DNA of 64,000 bases from Flagellimonas alvinocaridis (GTDB taxonomy: Bacteria > Bacteroidota > Bacteroidia > Flavobacteriales > Flavobacteriaceae). The first letter of the stretch is position 1; each line of letters starts with the position of its first letter. The stretch is from positions 1 through 64,000 of the forward strand of contig NZ_SNTZ01000002.1 of NCBI RefSeq assembly GCF_004916895.1, written 5' to 3'. The notes beneath the pieces were generated by a model. It saw only the letters and a program-made list of their open reading frames with translations. It searched no databases and had not been told where the DNA came from. The position numbers and the translations under genes were made by a program. Shown here in pieces: positions 45,486-54,457 of this stretch.

Positions 45486-46040
45486 ATGAAAGGATTCCTT
45501 GGCCGTTTACTTTTGGCATTTATTTTAGTTCCACTGATATTTTGTTCTTGTACGGAGGAGCAGGATTTCAATCAGTTCAATGACCTTCAGATAACCCCTC
45601 TAGTAGCTTCAAGTCTTATTTATTTAGAGTCGGATGAAGCCACTATTAATGCAGTTGGTGGGCTAGGGAATTTTTACGTTCAAACTATCAATTTTGATGC
45701 TTTCAATGAGCAATTTGTATCTGAAAACCTTTTGGAGGGCACGCTTTTCTATGAAATTGACAACACCACTAGCAAGCAATTGGCCATTACCATTGAGTTT
45801 TTGGATGCAGCAAATAATGTGTTGGATGTGGAATCATTCGATGTTCAACCAAATCAACCAACAACTTTTATGCGGGAGGTAGATTATGGACCTACCGGAA
45901 AAAATCTAAATATCTTAAGGGAAACATCGAGCATTCGGGTTGCGGCAAGTAACTTAAGTGACTCCACAAGCATATCTTCCGACCCAGAACCTAAAGTAAT
46001 CTTGCGGACCGCAGCAGAATTCTTATTCCAATTGAAATGA
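45486..46040 (+). CDS. hypothetical lipoprotein, 184 aa
   Basis: Function unknown. The signal peptide ends in LIFCSC (Cys20/22), a lipoprotein site. The mature domain is beta-rich. The last codons overlap the next gene by 4 bases (ATGA), so it is translationally coupled to the DUF5723 outer-membrane protein and probably works with it. Confidence 0.75.
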   Translation: MKGFLGRLLLAFILVPLIFCSCTEEQDFNQFNDLQITPLVASSLIYLESDEATINAVGGLGNFYVQTINFDAFNEQFVSENLLEGTLFYEIDNTTSKQLAITIEFLDAANNVLDVESFDVQPNQPTTFMREVDYGPTGKNLNILRETSSIRVAASNLSDSTSISSDPEPKVILRTAAEFLFQLK

Positions 46041-47494
46041 GGTTAAAGCGGTTGTTCTGTACTTTTATTTTGATGGGAGTTGGCTACCTGTATGGCCAAA
46101 ACAAGCAAATACTTTACGATTTTTATGAGATTCCACAATCTTTGATGCTAAATCCCGGAGTGAAGACCAGTGAAAAATGGCATGCTGGGATTCCAGTGCT
46201 TTCCGGATTGTCTCTTCAGGCGGGAACAAGCGGTGTTACCGTTAACGATCTATTTGCAAACGATGGGATAGATTTTACCACTAAGGTAAGGGAGCGTGTG
46301 TTGGATGCCATGACGAGGAGGGATGATTTTAGCTCAACCGTCCAGATTGAATTGCTGAATATTGGTTTTAGGGGACGTAACAGACCGGATGATTACTACA
46401 GTTTTGGAATGTATTTGGAGAATGACGTTGTTGTGTATTGGCCCAAGGATTTGGCTTTGTTGGCCTTTGAGGGCAATGGTGGGAACAATATTGGAAGAAG
46501 TTTTGATTTGGGAGATTTGAGCTTGAGAGGGGAAATGGCCAGTGTCTTCCATTTTGGCATCAATAGGAAATTAAGCAATGTATTGACCGTGGGTGCTCGG
46601 GCCAAGTTGTACTCGGGCGTGTATCAGTTCCAATCCATACAAAATACCGGGTCTTTTATTACCACCCAAGGGCAAAACAATATTTATGTGAGTTCCATTG
46701 TGGCTGATATGCAATTGCAGACGGCAGGAATAGAACCTGTCTTCGATATTCTGGATGAGAATGAGTCTGGTGAAGGGAAAGAGTTGACCAGGCTTTTTTC
46801 AAAGAGAGCATTTTTGGGAGGTAATCTAGGTTTAGGAATGGATCTGGGCTTTAGCTATAATCCAGACCCACAACTGACCATTACCGGAAGTATGCTGGAT
46901 ATTGGCTTTATGAACAACTCAAAAGATGTTAAAAATTATACCCTTAGAGGGAACGCAAGTACTGAAGGTGTGACAGTTTTCTTGCCGGAAGACATCAATA
47001 ATGTGGATAATGACCTTTGGCAAGAACTGGTGGACGATATAGAAGAATCCCTGCCTTATGAAGAAAATGAATCAACCTACATTTCCTTAAGGCCAGTGAA
47101 AGTTTACGGTTCAATTCGGTATGATTTCGGGGAGGGGGGAGAGTCTAGCTTTGAAAATTGTGGTTGTGCGGTCAACAAGCAAGGAAGAAGAACTGAAGGT
47201 TTTTATAGAAATAGTGTTGGAGGGCAACTTTTTATGATAAAAAGACCACGGGAAATTCAATATGCATTAACCGGATTTTACCAAAGGAGGTTCGGAAGGG
47301 TTTTGTCGCTTAAAGGTACCTACACAATTGACAAGTATTCATGGACAAATGTTGGCTTAGGCCTTAATCTTCAAGCAGGGTCTGTAAATTTTTACATCAT
47401 GGGAGACAACCTGATGAGTTACCGGAACATTGCCGATAGTCACTATGCTTCTTTACAGTTTGGAATTAATATTATATCTTGGAACGATAATTGA
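46037..47494 (+). CDS. DUF5723 family outer-membrane protein
   Basis: 485-aa beta-barrel-type protein. The signal peptide ends near residue 20 (YLYGQ), followed by LMLNPGVKTSEKWHAGIPVLSG, a block typical of the DUF5723 and PorV/type-IX-related families. The C-terminus is amphipathic beta structure. Its function is unknown; such proteins are common in Bacteroidota. It is in a three-gene set with the lipoprotein upstream and a secreted protein downstream. Confidence 0.82.
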   Translation: MRLKRLFCTFILMGVGYLYGQNKQILYDFYEIPQSLMLNPGVKTSEKWHAGIPVLSGLSLQAGTSGVTVNDLFANDGIDFTTKVRERVLDAMTRRDDFSSTVQIELLNIGFRGRNRPDDYYSFGMYLENDVVVYWPKDLALLAFEGNGGNNIGRSFDLGDLSLRGEMASVFHFGINRKLSNVLTVGARAKLYSGVYQFQSIQNTGSFITTQGQNNIYVSSIVADMQLQTAGIEPVFDILDENESGEGKELTRLFSKRAFLGGNLGLGMDLGFSYNPDPQLTITGSMLDIGFMNNSKDVKNYTLRGNASTEGVTVFLPEDINNVDNDLWQELVDDIEESLPYEENESTYISLRPVKVYGSIRYDFGEGGESSFENCGCAVNKQGRRTEGFYRNSVGGQLFMIKRPREIQYALTGFYQRRFGRVLSLKGTYTIDKYSWTNVGLGLNLQAGSVNFYIMGDNLMSYRNIADSHYASLQFGINIISWNDN

Positions 47495-47507
47495 GCATAT
47501 ACACTAT

Positions 47508-48374
47508 ATGAAACTAAAAGTCTTGTACATATTGGTGTTTGCCTTTGGGGCAAGCAATTTAATGAACGCACAACTGAACAACTATAAATACATTATTGTT
47601 CCCAAGAGCTTTAGCGCATTAAAGTCTGAAAACCAGTATCAGACCAGTACAGTCATGAAATACCTTTTAACCCAGAAAGGATTTACAGTGGTGTATAATG
47701 ACGCATTGCCCGAGGACTTGGCAAATAACAGGTGCTTAGGGCTTAATGCAGACCTTCTTGACGAGTCTAGCTTGTTTTCAACAAAATTAGCGGTCGTATT
47801 TACAGATTGTCAATCCAAAGAAATATTCAGGACTGTAGAAGGGAGGAGTAAAATAAAAGAGTACGTTCCGGCCTACAGGGATGCCATGGAGAAGGCTCTT
47901 GTGTCATTTGATGGGATGGATTATCACTATGTTCCCAAAAAGGAAGCGAAAAAAGAAGTACGGGAAGAACCCATTACCGTAAGTTTTAAAAACGATATCC
48001 AGTCGGTAGACGAAGTTGAAGAGCCAGAGGTGTCAGAGTCGTCCAAGCTGGTTCAGCAAGAGGCCACGCCTGAAAACCAAAGCTATAAAAGTTTGGAGCC
48101 CAAGCCTTCCAATATGGTAAAGGCGCAGGAGCAGCAAAATGCACAGCTATTGCCTTCCGAAGTTTTGTATGCGCAACCCATTGAGAATGGCTACCAGTTG
48201 GTGGACAGTACCCCAAAAGTGGTGCTTAAATTGGAAGAAACTTCAATCCCAGATGTTTTTTTGGTGAACTACCAAGGAAGTAATGGAGTGGTCTTCAAAA
48301 AAGAAGGAAAATGGTTCTTGGAACATTCAGAGAATGGGGCCAAAAAACTTCAGGAACTCCAAATTAAATTTTAA
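47508..48374 (+). CDS. secreted hypothetical protein, 288 aa
   Basis: Unknown function. The ATG at 47508 (13 bases after the DUF5723 stop) begins a signal peptide ending near residue 20 (NLMNAQ). Two regions follow: a globular domain with YKYIIVPKSFSALKSENQYQT and an adjacent C-terminal 170 residues rich in Glu/Pro/Lys linkers (about 155-215), ending in a short beta domain with YQGSNGVVFKKEGKWFLE. It shares 4 bases of stop with the convergent rarA gene. Confidence 0.75.
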   Translation: MKLKVLYILVFAFGASNLMNAQLNNYKYIIVPKSFSALKSENQYQTSTVMKYLLTQKGFTVVYNDALPEDLANNRCLGLNADLLDESSLFSTKLAVVFTDCQSKEIFRTVEGRSKIKEYVPAYRDAMEKALVSFDGMDYHYVPKKEAKKEVREEPITVSFKNDIQSVDEVEEPEVSESSKLVQQEATPENQSYKSLEPKPSNMVKAQEQQNAQLLPSEVLYAQPIENGYQLVDSTPKVVLKLEETSIPDVFLVNYQGSNGVVFKKEGKWFLEHSENGAKKLQELQIKF

Positions 48375-49648
48375 AACCCATATTTATCTTTCCAGCGCTT
48401 CTTTAAAAATTCGCGCATGGCATTCTCTCTGGCATTATTGCCAGGTTGATAAAAAGAAGTTCCAGAAATTTCATCTGGAAGGAACTCAAGGTCAACAAAA
48501 CTGTCTTTGTGGTCATGTGCATAACCGTATCCTTTTCCATACCCTAAATCCTTCATTAACTTGGTGGGCGCATTTCGTATGGCCATGGGAACAGATAGAT
48601 CACCCGTCTCCCTTACCTTCTGTTGTGCAAGGTTGATGGCCATATAACTTGAATTACTTTTTGGAGAACTTGCCAAATAGGTAGCACATTGACTTAAAAT
48701 GATTCGGGCTTCGGGATGGCCAATGGTATTCACTGCCTGAAATGTAGTATTGGCCATGACAAGAGCGGTCGGGTTGGCGTTTCCAATATCTTCTGATGCC
48801 AAAATAACCATACGCCGGGCAATAAACTTTACGTCTTCACCTCCTTCAATCATGCGGGCCAGCCAGTACACGGCAGCGTTGGGGTCACTTCCACGAATGG
48901 ACTTGATAAATGCCGAAATGATATCATAGTGCTGTTCTCCTGTCTTGTCGTAGAGAACGGTATTTTTTTGAACCTTATTGAGTACCAATTCGTTGGTGAT
49001 CACAACTTTTTCCTGCGCCTCCGAATTAACGATGAGTTCAAAAATGTTCAACAATTTTCTACCGTCTCCACCGGATAGGCGTAGTAAAGCCTCAGTTTCC
49101 TTGAGTTCTATCTTTTTCTTCTTTAGATTGGAGTCAGTAGTCATGGCCCTGTCCAAGAGTGCTTCCAAATCTTCTTTTCCAAAAGAATTCAGGACATAAA
49201 CCTGGCAGCGTGATAAAAGAGCGGGAATTATCTCAAAACTCGGGTTTTCGGTAGTGGCACCAATAAGGGTGACCCAACCTTTTTCAACAGCTCCAAGCAA
49301 AGAATCTTGTTGCGATTTACTGAAACGATGTATTTCATCAATGAAAAGAATAGGGTTTTTGGATGTAAACAGCCCTCCGCTTTGCTTGGCTTTTTCAATA
49401 ACCTCGCGTACATCCTTGACCCCGCTGCTAATTGCACTCAATGTGTAGAAAGGGCGTTGGCTTTCATGGGCAATAATATTGGCCAAAGTGGTTTTTCCTG
49501 TTCCTGGAGGTCCCCAAAAAATCAAGGAAGGGATTACCCCGTTTTTGATTTGATTGGTCAGGGAGCCGTTGGGGCCAATCAAGTGTTGCTGACTGATGTA
49601 GTCTTCCAAACTTTTTGGGCGTATCCGTTCTGCCAAGGGTTCGTTCAT
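48371..49648 (-). CDS. rarA: replication-associated recombination protein A (AAA ATPase)
   Basis: MgsA/WRNIP1-type AAA+ ATPase acting at stalled replication forks. Walker A GPPGTGKT is at residues 46-53, Walker B plus sensor follow in [16 protein letters not shown], and [11 protein letters not shown] (ATTENP) is present. The C-terminal domain includes [21 protein letters not shown] and the clamp-loader-like tetramer block. Length is 425 aa. The promoter box at 49665 (minus) fits the start at 49648. Confidence 0.94.
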   Translation of the reverse strand: MNEPLAERIRPKSLEDYISQQHLIGPNGSLTNQIKNGVIPSLIFWGPPGTGKTTLANIIAHESQRPFYTLSAISSGVKDVREVIEKAKQSGGLFTSKNPILFIDEIHRFSKSQQDSLLGAVEKGWVTLIGATTENPSFEIIPALLSRCQVYVLNSFGKEDLEALLDRAMTTDSNLKKKKIELKETEALLRLSGGDGRKLLNIFELIVNSEAQEKVVITNELVLNKVQKNTVLYDKTGEQHYDIISAFIKSIRGSDPNAAVYWLARMIEGGEDVKFIARRMVILASEDIGNANPTALVMANTTFQAVNTIGHPEARIILSQCATYLASSPKSNSSYMAINLAQQKVRETGDLSVPMAIRNAPTKLMKDLGYGKGYGYAHDHKDSFVDLEFLPDEISGTSFYQPGNNARENAMREFLKKRWKDKYGF

Positions 49649-49664
49649 AACCGTAAAAATAAAA

Positions 49665-49672
49665 CAAATTTA
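49665..49672 (-). promoter_or_regulatory. -7 box of rarA
   Basis: On the minus strand TAAATTTG matches TAnnTTTG, 16 bases before the start codon. No clear -33 partner. Confidence 0.4.
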
Positions 49673-49769
49673 TACGGAGATATAGGACTCTTTGGCATTG
49701 GGTTTATTTTAATAGCATGACAATTTGTGTAAATTGAGGGTATGGTTAGAAAATTGTGTTTTCTTTTTT

Positions 49770-50492
49770 ATGAAAGGTGACGATCATTTTAGGTTTTCAG
49801 ACGGAGTCCTTTTGGCTCCCTTAATGGCTGTGCTATCCATTTGGGCCGTATTTTGGGTTGAGGTTCAATTTGGGGTCAACTTTAATGAATTTGGTATTTA
49901 CCCCAGAAGGCTTTCTGGTTTAAGAGGCGTTTTGTTCAGTCCATTTATACATGGTTCCGTGGAGCATTTGTACAATAACACCTTTCCCTTGGCTATTTTA
50001 ACGGCCTTCCTTTTTTATTTTTATAGGGAGTCTGCCCTTAGAATTTTGATTTTTGGCACCCTCATGTCTGGGTTGATCACCTGGTTGATTGCAAGACCAT
50101 CTTATCATATTGGTGCCAGTGGGCTTATTTATGTATTGGCAAGTTTCATTTTTTTTAAGGGTATTTTAGCCAAGCATTTTAGGTTGGTGGCCCTTTCGTT
50201 GGTGGTGGTATTCATCTACGGGAGTATGATTTGGTATATTTTTCCAGTAAAAGAGAATATTTCTTGGGAAGGACATTTGGCCGGATTTCTTACTGGATTT
50301 ATCTTGGCATTGGCTATAAGGGTTCGGCTTCCCATTGAAAAAAAATACGATTGGGAAAAGGAAGATTATAAGGAAGCGGATGACCCTTTCCTAAGACACT
50401 TTGACGAGGACGGTAACTTTATTGAAATGGAACCGGAATCAGAGGAGCAAATCAATATTAAATATCACTACAAAAAGGACAGCGATGCTTAG
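49770..50492 (+). CDS. rhomboid family intramembrane serine protease
   Basis: Six membrane segments over 240 aa. The catalytic Ser117 is in GASG and His169 in WEGHLAG; HGSVEHLYNN (about 61-70) is the conserved loop and the oxyanion-helping Asn. These proteases cut single-pass membrane proteins inside the membrane. The ATG at 49770 is preferred because the frame's first 15 codons upstream do not look like a normal start. A charged C-terminal tail of about 50 residues follows. It shares 4 bases of stop with rlmB. Confidence 0.9.
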   Translation: MKGDDHFRFSDGVLLAPLMAVLSIWAVFWVEVQFGVNFNEFGIYPRRLSGLRGVLFSPFIHGSVEHLYNNTFPLAILTAFLFYFYRESALRILIFGTLMSGLITWLIARPSYHIGASGLIYVLASFIFFKGILAKHFRLVALSLVVVFIYGSMIWYIFPVKENISWEGHLAGFLTGFILALAIRVRLPIEKKYDWEKEDYKEADDPFLRHFDEDGNFIEMEPESEEQINIKYHYKKDSDA

Positions 50493-51238
50493 ATTTGGTT
50501 TATCCTTTGCCTGACCGCTTCGTAAAGGAACACGCCACATGCCACAGAGACATTTAAAGAGCCAATGTTGCCCATGAGGGGAAGCTTGGCCCTGTAGTCT
50601 ACCATGTTGAGTATGGAAGGAGAAATACCCTTGTCTTCGGACCCCATGATAACGGCAGAGGGTTGGTTAAAATCCACGGCATAGATGTCATCTTCGGCTT
50701 TTTCTGTGGCTGCCACTACTTGAATACCTGAAGATTGTAAATAGAACAGAGCATCTTTTAGATGATCTACTTTAGCCATGGGTACAGTAAATGCTGCCCC
50801 AGCTGATGTTTTTACGGTGTCATCCGTTACTGGTGCCGCTCCATTTTTTGGGATAATGATACCGTGTACCCCACAACACTCCGCTGTTCTGATAATGGCA
50901 CCAAAGTTTCGAACATCCGATACTTGGTCCAGAAGCAAAAAAAGAGGGTTTTTCTCGCTGGCCAGAACACTTTCTATCAACGTTTCAAAAACATGGAATT
51001 TTACCGGGGAAATCTGGGCCACAGCGCCTTGGTGATTATTTCGGGTAAGGCGATTTAGTTTTTCTATGGGTACGTAAGATACACTGATGCCATTTTTTCG
51101 AATGGCGCTTTCCAGCTCCATGAAAAGTTCTCCCTTAAGTCCTTTTTGAAGAAATATCTTGTTTATGGGCTGCTCAGCAATTATGGCTTCCAGTATGCTT
51201 CGTATTCCGTATATATGTGAAGAATTGTGTTTGTTCAA
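50489..51238 (-). CDS. rlmB: 23S rRNA (guanosine-2'-O-)-methyltransferase RlmB
   Basis: SPOUT-family TrmH-like methyltransferase using S-adenosylmethionine to modify 23S rRNA G2251. The N-terminal L30e-like domain (IYGIRSILEAI...) binds RNA; the catalytic domain has LLDQVSDVRNFGAIIRTAECCGVHGII (near residues 102-128), MGSEDKGISPSIL and the knot motif LPLMGNIGSLNVSVACGVFLYEAVRQR. Length 249 aa. No ribosome binding site is visible. Confidence 0.95.
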   Translation of the reverse strand: MNKHNSSHIYGIRSILEAIIAEQPINKIFLQKGLKGELFMELESAIRKNGISVSYVPIEKLNRLTRNNHQGAVAQISPVKFHVFETLIESVLASEKNPLFLLLDQVSDVRNFGAIIRTAECCGVHGIIIPKNGAAPVTDDTVKTSAGAAFTVPMAKVDHLKDALFYLQSSGIQVVAATEKAEDDIYAVDFNQPSAVIMGSEDKGISPSILNMVDYRAKLPLMGNIGSLNVSVACGVFLYEAVRQRINQI

Positions 51239-51348
51239 AATAGTATCAGTTTTGTCAGAAAAAATATAATCTTAAAGCCCAGTGATTTTTTTGCAATTGG
51301 GTTAAAATTAGTAAATTACTTACCTTAAATCAGTTAAAATATAGAAGC

Positions 51349-52107
51349 ATGATAAAAAAAGAAATGGTAAAAATAATGGTTTTTATTTGCCCTTTTGTGT
51401 TTACAAGTTTTGTTTTTGCACAAAGGCCAGGAATGGGTTCGGCAGCGGTAAGTGGTCAACAGGGGCGCATTCGTGGATTGGATGAGTTTTATAGGAAGTT
51501 GGAGGATCATACCAAGAGAAATACCAACCATGATTCCTACAAAACCATTGAAGGGTCTGCTTATTTTGATGAGAGCTTTAAGCAAGGGGATATATACTAT
51601 GATAATGGTTATATGGGGACTTCCTTTTTGAGGTACGACGGATTTGCAGATGAAATACAGATTAAAAAGACCTTGCTGGATGAGGAAGAATATGGAGCTT
51701 TATTAAAGAGTGAAAAGCTCTTTTGTATTGTAGATAGTAAGAAGGTTCTTTACCATAGATTAAAGAACGCAAATGGAGAGGTTAAGCAAGGGTATGTTAC
51801 TAATTTGGTAAATAGTGGTAAATATTGGTTGTTTGTTAGAAAATCAAAACTCTTTTTGGAAGGAAAGATTGCGCCAACTTCACTGACATTGCCAACCAAC
51901 TCTAAATTTATTACCCAGGTTGATTATTATTTTGGCAAGGAAGATGGAGATGTAGTAGTGGAAATTGATGGAAATGCCAAGGATGTGTTGGGCATGTTTG
52001 ATGATGAAGATAGACCCAAAATAAAATCTTTTGTAAGGAAGAATAAAATTAATTTGGATGATAAGAGTGATTTGCAAACATTGTTCTATTACGCCAATAC
52101 ACTTTAA
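51349..52107 (+). CDS. secreted hypothetical protein, 252 aa
   Basis: Unknown function. The signal peptide ends near residue 25 (FVFAQ). The mature protein has a YYDNGYMGTSFLRYDGFADEIQ block, a pattern seen in several flavobacterial secreted proteins of unknown role, and no Cys-based lipidation. It stands alone with a strong terminator after it. Confidence 0.75.
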   Translation: MIKKEMVKIMVFICPFVFTSFVFAQRPGMGSAAVSGQQGRIRGLDEFYRKLEDHTKRNTNHDSYKTIEGSAYFDESFKQGDIYYDNGYMGTSFLRYDGFADEIQIKKTLLDEEEYGALLKSEKLFCIVDSKKVLYHRLKNANGEVKQGYVTNLVNSGKYWLFVRKSKLFLEGKIAPTSLTLPTNSKFITQVDYYFGKEDGDVVVEIDGNAKDVLGMFDDEDRPKIKSFVRKNKINLDDKSDLQTLFYYANTL

Positions 52108-52118
52108 AAAATAAATAA

Positions 52119-52147
52119 AAAAGGGGCCTTTTAAGGCCCCTTTTTTA
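52119..52147. terminator. bidirectional terminator
   Basis: AAAAGGGGCCTT (52119-52130) pairs with AAGGCCCCTTTT (52133-52144). A-rich and T-rich flanks on both sides let it stop the gene ending at 52107 and the convergent gene ending at 52151. Confidence 0.9.
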
Positions 52148-52150
52148 TTT

Positions 52151-53518
52151 TTAATTAAGTTCTAAAAGTAAAACGCCAGGATGGTCTTTTGGATAAGAAT
52201 ATCCACGCCAGAAAAGTTTATTTCCCTCGAAAAGCCATACGACCTCACCAGATTCTGTAACTTCCCAATACCCGTACCTTCCCTCGGCAATCAATGTGTT
52301 TCCATTGGGAAGCCGAACTGCTCCAGAAACAATTGGAGAATATAGCTCCGCATCTGTAAATTCCCATTCAATTGTGGGTTCATTATCATTCTCGGGCAAT
52401 AGTGTAAAACTGTCCGGAAGATTTAGCTCGTACACATGCGACTGTTGTTGTGAACCATTGTTTCCATTCATATAGATAAGCAGGTTGCCTGCTCCAATTT
52501 CATCACTATCAAGGTAATTGGGGAAGTGATTGTTATAGAAAAGGCGAGTGCCTGTTTCATTTTTATAGGCTAAAGGATTACCAAAACGATAAACCAAATC
52601 ACCTCCTTTGTTGTAATTACCTCCTGAATTAGTGGCTGCTTCTTCTGTTGTTGTACTGTGGTCTATCACCCAGACTTCGCTATAAAAATTGACGCTTAGG
52701 TAAATCAAGTCATTTACAGGGTCATAATCCAGGCCATTGGCGTGCATAATATCCCCTCTGTCATCATCGTGAAAGTTAAGGTCTATGAGTTGGGGATTTT
52801 CGGCAATATCACCAAAACTATCTTTAGTGTCATCAAAGTCTTGGATTATATGATCCCAAGAATGCCATTCCCACACAATGTCATTATTTTCCGGATTAAC
52901 TTCTATCAGACTTTCCAGAAGCAGGAGTTCATTGTCTGGAATTCCGTCATAACCAGCTTGCAGGGCATCTTCTTTGCTTCTTTTTTGCCATGCTAGAATA
53001 AGTACATTTCCATTGGGTAGCATTTCAATATCGTGATGGGAGATATAGTCTTCCGTGGAGTATAAGAAATCCCACTCAACGGATCTGTCAGGATTTATAA
53101 TTTGAATGCGGCCACCAAATCCGCCAACATCGTAAAATGCATTTTCATCAGTTAGGGCTACCAAAAGTTTTCCATTTTCAAGAAGTTCAGCATCATTGCC
53201 GATGTTACTGGGTAGTTCCCATTCATAGCGTATTTTGCCTTCTTTGGTCATTAAATAAACCCTATTGTCGCTAGCATCATTAACCAATACATATCCATCA
53301 AATATCTTTTCTTCATCGTATACCAATACATTGCCAGTATCACCTTCAAAAATAGGTTTGTCGGTATCCGGGTCTGGATCCGGGTCTGGGTCTGGATTTG
53401 GGTCTGGATCCGGCTCTTCGTTTATAATATCATCGACCACTGTGTCATCTTGGTTACAAGAGGGGGCACATAGGAATAACATGCAAAGTAGTAGCAGTCT
53501 TAAAATGTATGTGTTCAT
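52151..53518 (-). CDS. arylsulfotransferase-like (ASST) lipoprotein
   Basis: Probable surface lipoprotein with a six-bladed beta-propeller of the arylsulfate sulfotransferase family. The signal ends at Cys21 (CAPSC). An acidic linker of Pro-Asp repeats (residues 36-51) follows. The catalytic-type His pair is in ISHHDIEMLPNGNVLILAW, and later HANGLDYDPVNDLIYLSV and GNTLIAEGRYGYWEV blades are typical. Whether it transfers sulfate or only binds is unknown. It is 72 bases downstream of the SusC/SusD operon but separated by a terminator. Confidence 0.8.
   Translation of the reverse strand: MNTYILRLLLLCMLFLCAPSCNQDDTVVDDIINEEPDPDPNPDPDPDPDPDTDKPIFEGDTGNVLVYDEEKIFDGYVLVNDASDNRVYLMTKEGKIRYEWELPSNIGNDAELLENGKLLVALTDENAFYDVGGFGGRIQIINPDRSVEWDFLYSTEDYISHHDIEMLPNGNVLILAWQKRSKEDALQAGYDGIPDNELLLLESLIEVNPENNDIVWEWHSWDHIIQDFDDTKDSFGDIAENPQLIDLNFHDDDRGDIMHANGLDYDPVNDLIYLSVNFYSEVWVIDHSTTTEEAATNSGGNYNKGGDLVYRFGNPLAYKNETGTRLFYNNHFPNYLDSDEIGAGNLLIYMNGNNGSQQQSHVYELNLPDSFTLLPENDNEPTIEWEFTDAELYSPIVSGAVRLPNGNTLIAEGRYGYWEVTESGEVVWLFEGNKLFWRGYSYPKDHPGVLLLELN
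53362..53416. repeat. hexanucleotide tandem repeat encoding a Pro-Asp linker
   Basis: Degenerate tandem units of six bases (GGATCC/GGGTCT type) encode residues 36-51 of the ASST lipoprotein. Short in-frame repeats like this could expand or contract and change linker length. Confidence 0.7.
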
Positions 53519-53530
53519 AATGAAATTGTT

Positions 53531-53565
53531 AAAAAAAACCGCCAGCTTTGTTTAAAGCTGGCGGT
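53531..53565 (-). terminator. terminator after the SusC-SusD-lipoprotein operon
   Basis: Read on the minus strand, ACCGCCAGCTTT pairs exactly with AAAGCTGGCGGT around a four-base loop, and the T-run of the minus transcript is 53537-53531. Confidence 0.88.
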
Positions 53566-53590
53566 CATATTATCTCATATGTGGAATATC

Positions 53591-54439
53591 TTATAGCTTC
53601 TGAGCTGCAAATCCAAAAGATCCAAAGCTTCCTAAATCCACAGTATACTGGAATACCGCAGAAATGGTTCCAGAACAAGAGAAGAAGAAACTTGGAGTAG
53701 CTGTTGTATTGATATTACCTCCAGAATAACCGAAGAAATCATCCGCCATTGGGGTACGGCCTATGGCGCCAATACCCGTATTTGGATTTACTTCCATTAT
53801 CATGGAAAGACCAGGCTGAATTAGGTCATTGATTACAACTGAGTTTTCATCTGGTCCTGCAGTAACTTCAAAAGTCGCAGCTGCCAAACCAAATGCATCT
53901 ACCGTAGTTTCATAGGTTCCAATAGCATCAGCTTGGTTAAAAGGACACGATAGGAATGTGTTGAAACGGAAAGCGTTAAACTGACCTGGTCCTACAGCAT
54001 CACCATTTAGATTTGTGATATCGGCAACATCACCGCTTGTGCTTGTGGCCGTACCTACAAAGTTAAAACGGTCCCCGGCACTAAGATCGGCAACATCCAA
54101 ACCTAGGGCAGAAGCCAAATCAGAGGCTGTGATGTCAAAATCAGCAGGGAAAGATGTTGCAGAGGTCAGAGGCAATGTGTCTGACGCAGCACCTCCACTT
54201 ACTCTAGATACAGCCAGTTCGTAGCTTGCAATGTTGCTGGAAGGCGCATCGATTGAAAATGAAAATGATGATCCTGAATCTGTAAAATCTATTACAATGG
54301 TCTCCTTTGCAATGGTGACGAACGTTGCTAGATTCGCAGATTCTTCATGGATTGTCCATGGGTCTTTAGCGTCATCTTCACACGACATAAAGAACGCCGA
54401 GGAAAGAAGAGTTATAGTTAAGAAAACAATATTTTTCAT
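53591..54439 (-). CDS. SusCD-associated lipoprotein, 282 aa
   Basis: Third gene of the susC-susD operon. The signal ends at Cys20 (FFMSC). The mature protein is beta-rich, with an N-terminal Ig-like stretch and a small C-terminal domain containing aromatic repeats (TPSFFFSCSG). It is encoded 18 bases after susD. By position it could be a SusE/F-like surface glycan- or nutrient-binding lipoprotein, but there is no recognisable family match. The substrate of this pump is unknown. Confidence 0.75.
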   Translation of the reverse strand: MKNIVFLTITLLSSAFFMSCEDDAKDPWTIHEESANLATFVTIAKETIVIDFTDSGSSFSFSIDAPSSNIASYELAVSRVSGGAASDTLPLTSATSFPADFDITASDLASALGLDVADLSAGDRFNFVGTATSTSGDVADITNLNGDAVGPGQFNAFRFNTFLSCPFNQADAIGTYETTVDAFGLAAATFEVTAGPDENSVVINDLIQPGLSMIMEVNPNTGIGAIGRTPMADDFFGYSGGNINTTATPSFFFSCSGTISAVFQYTVDLGSFGSFGFAAQKL

Positions 54440-54457
54440 TGTTATATTTTTTTTGAA

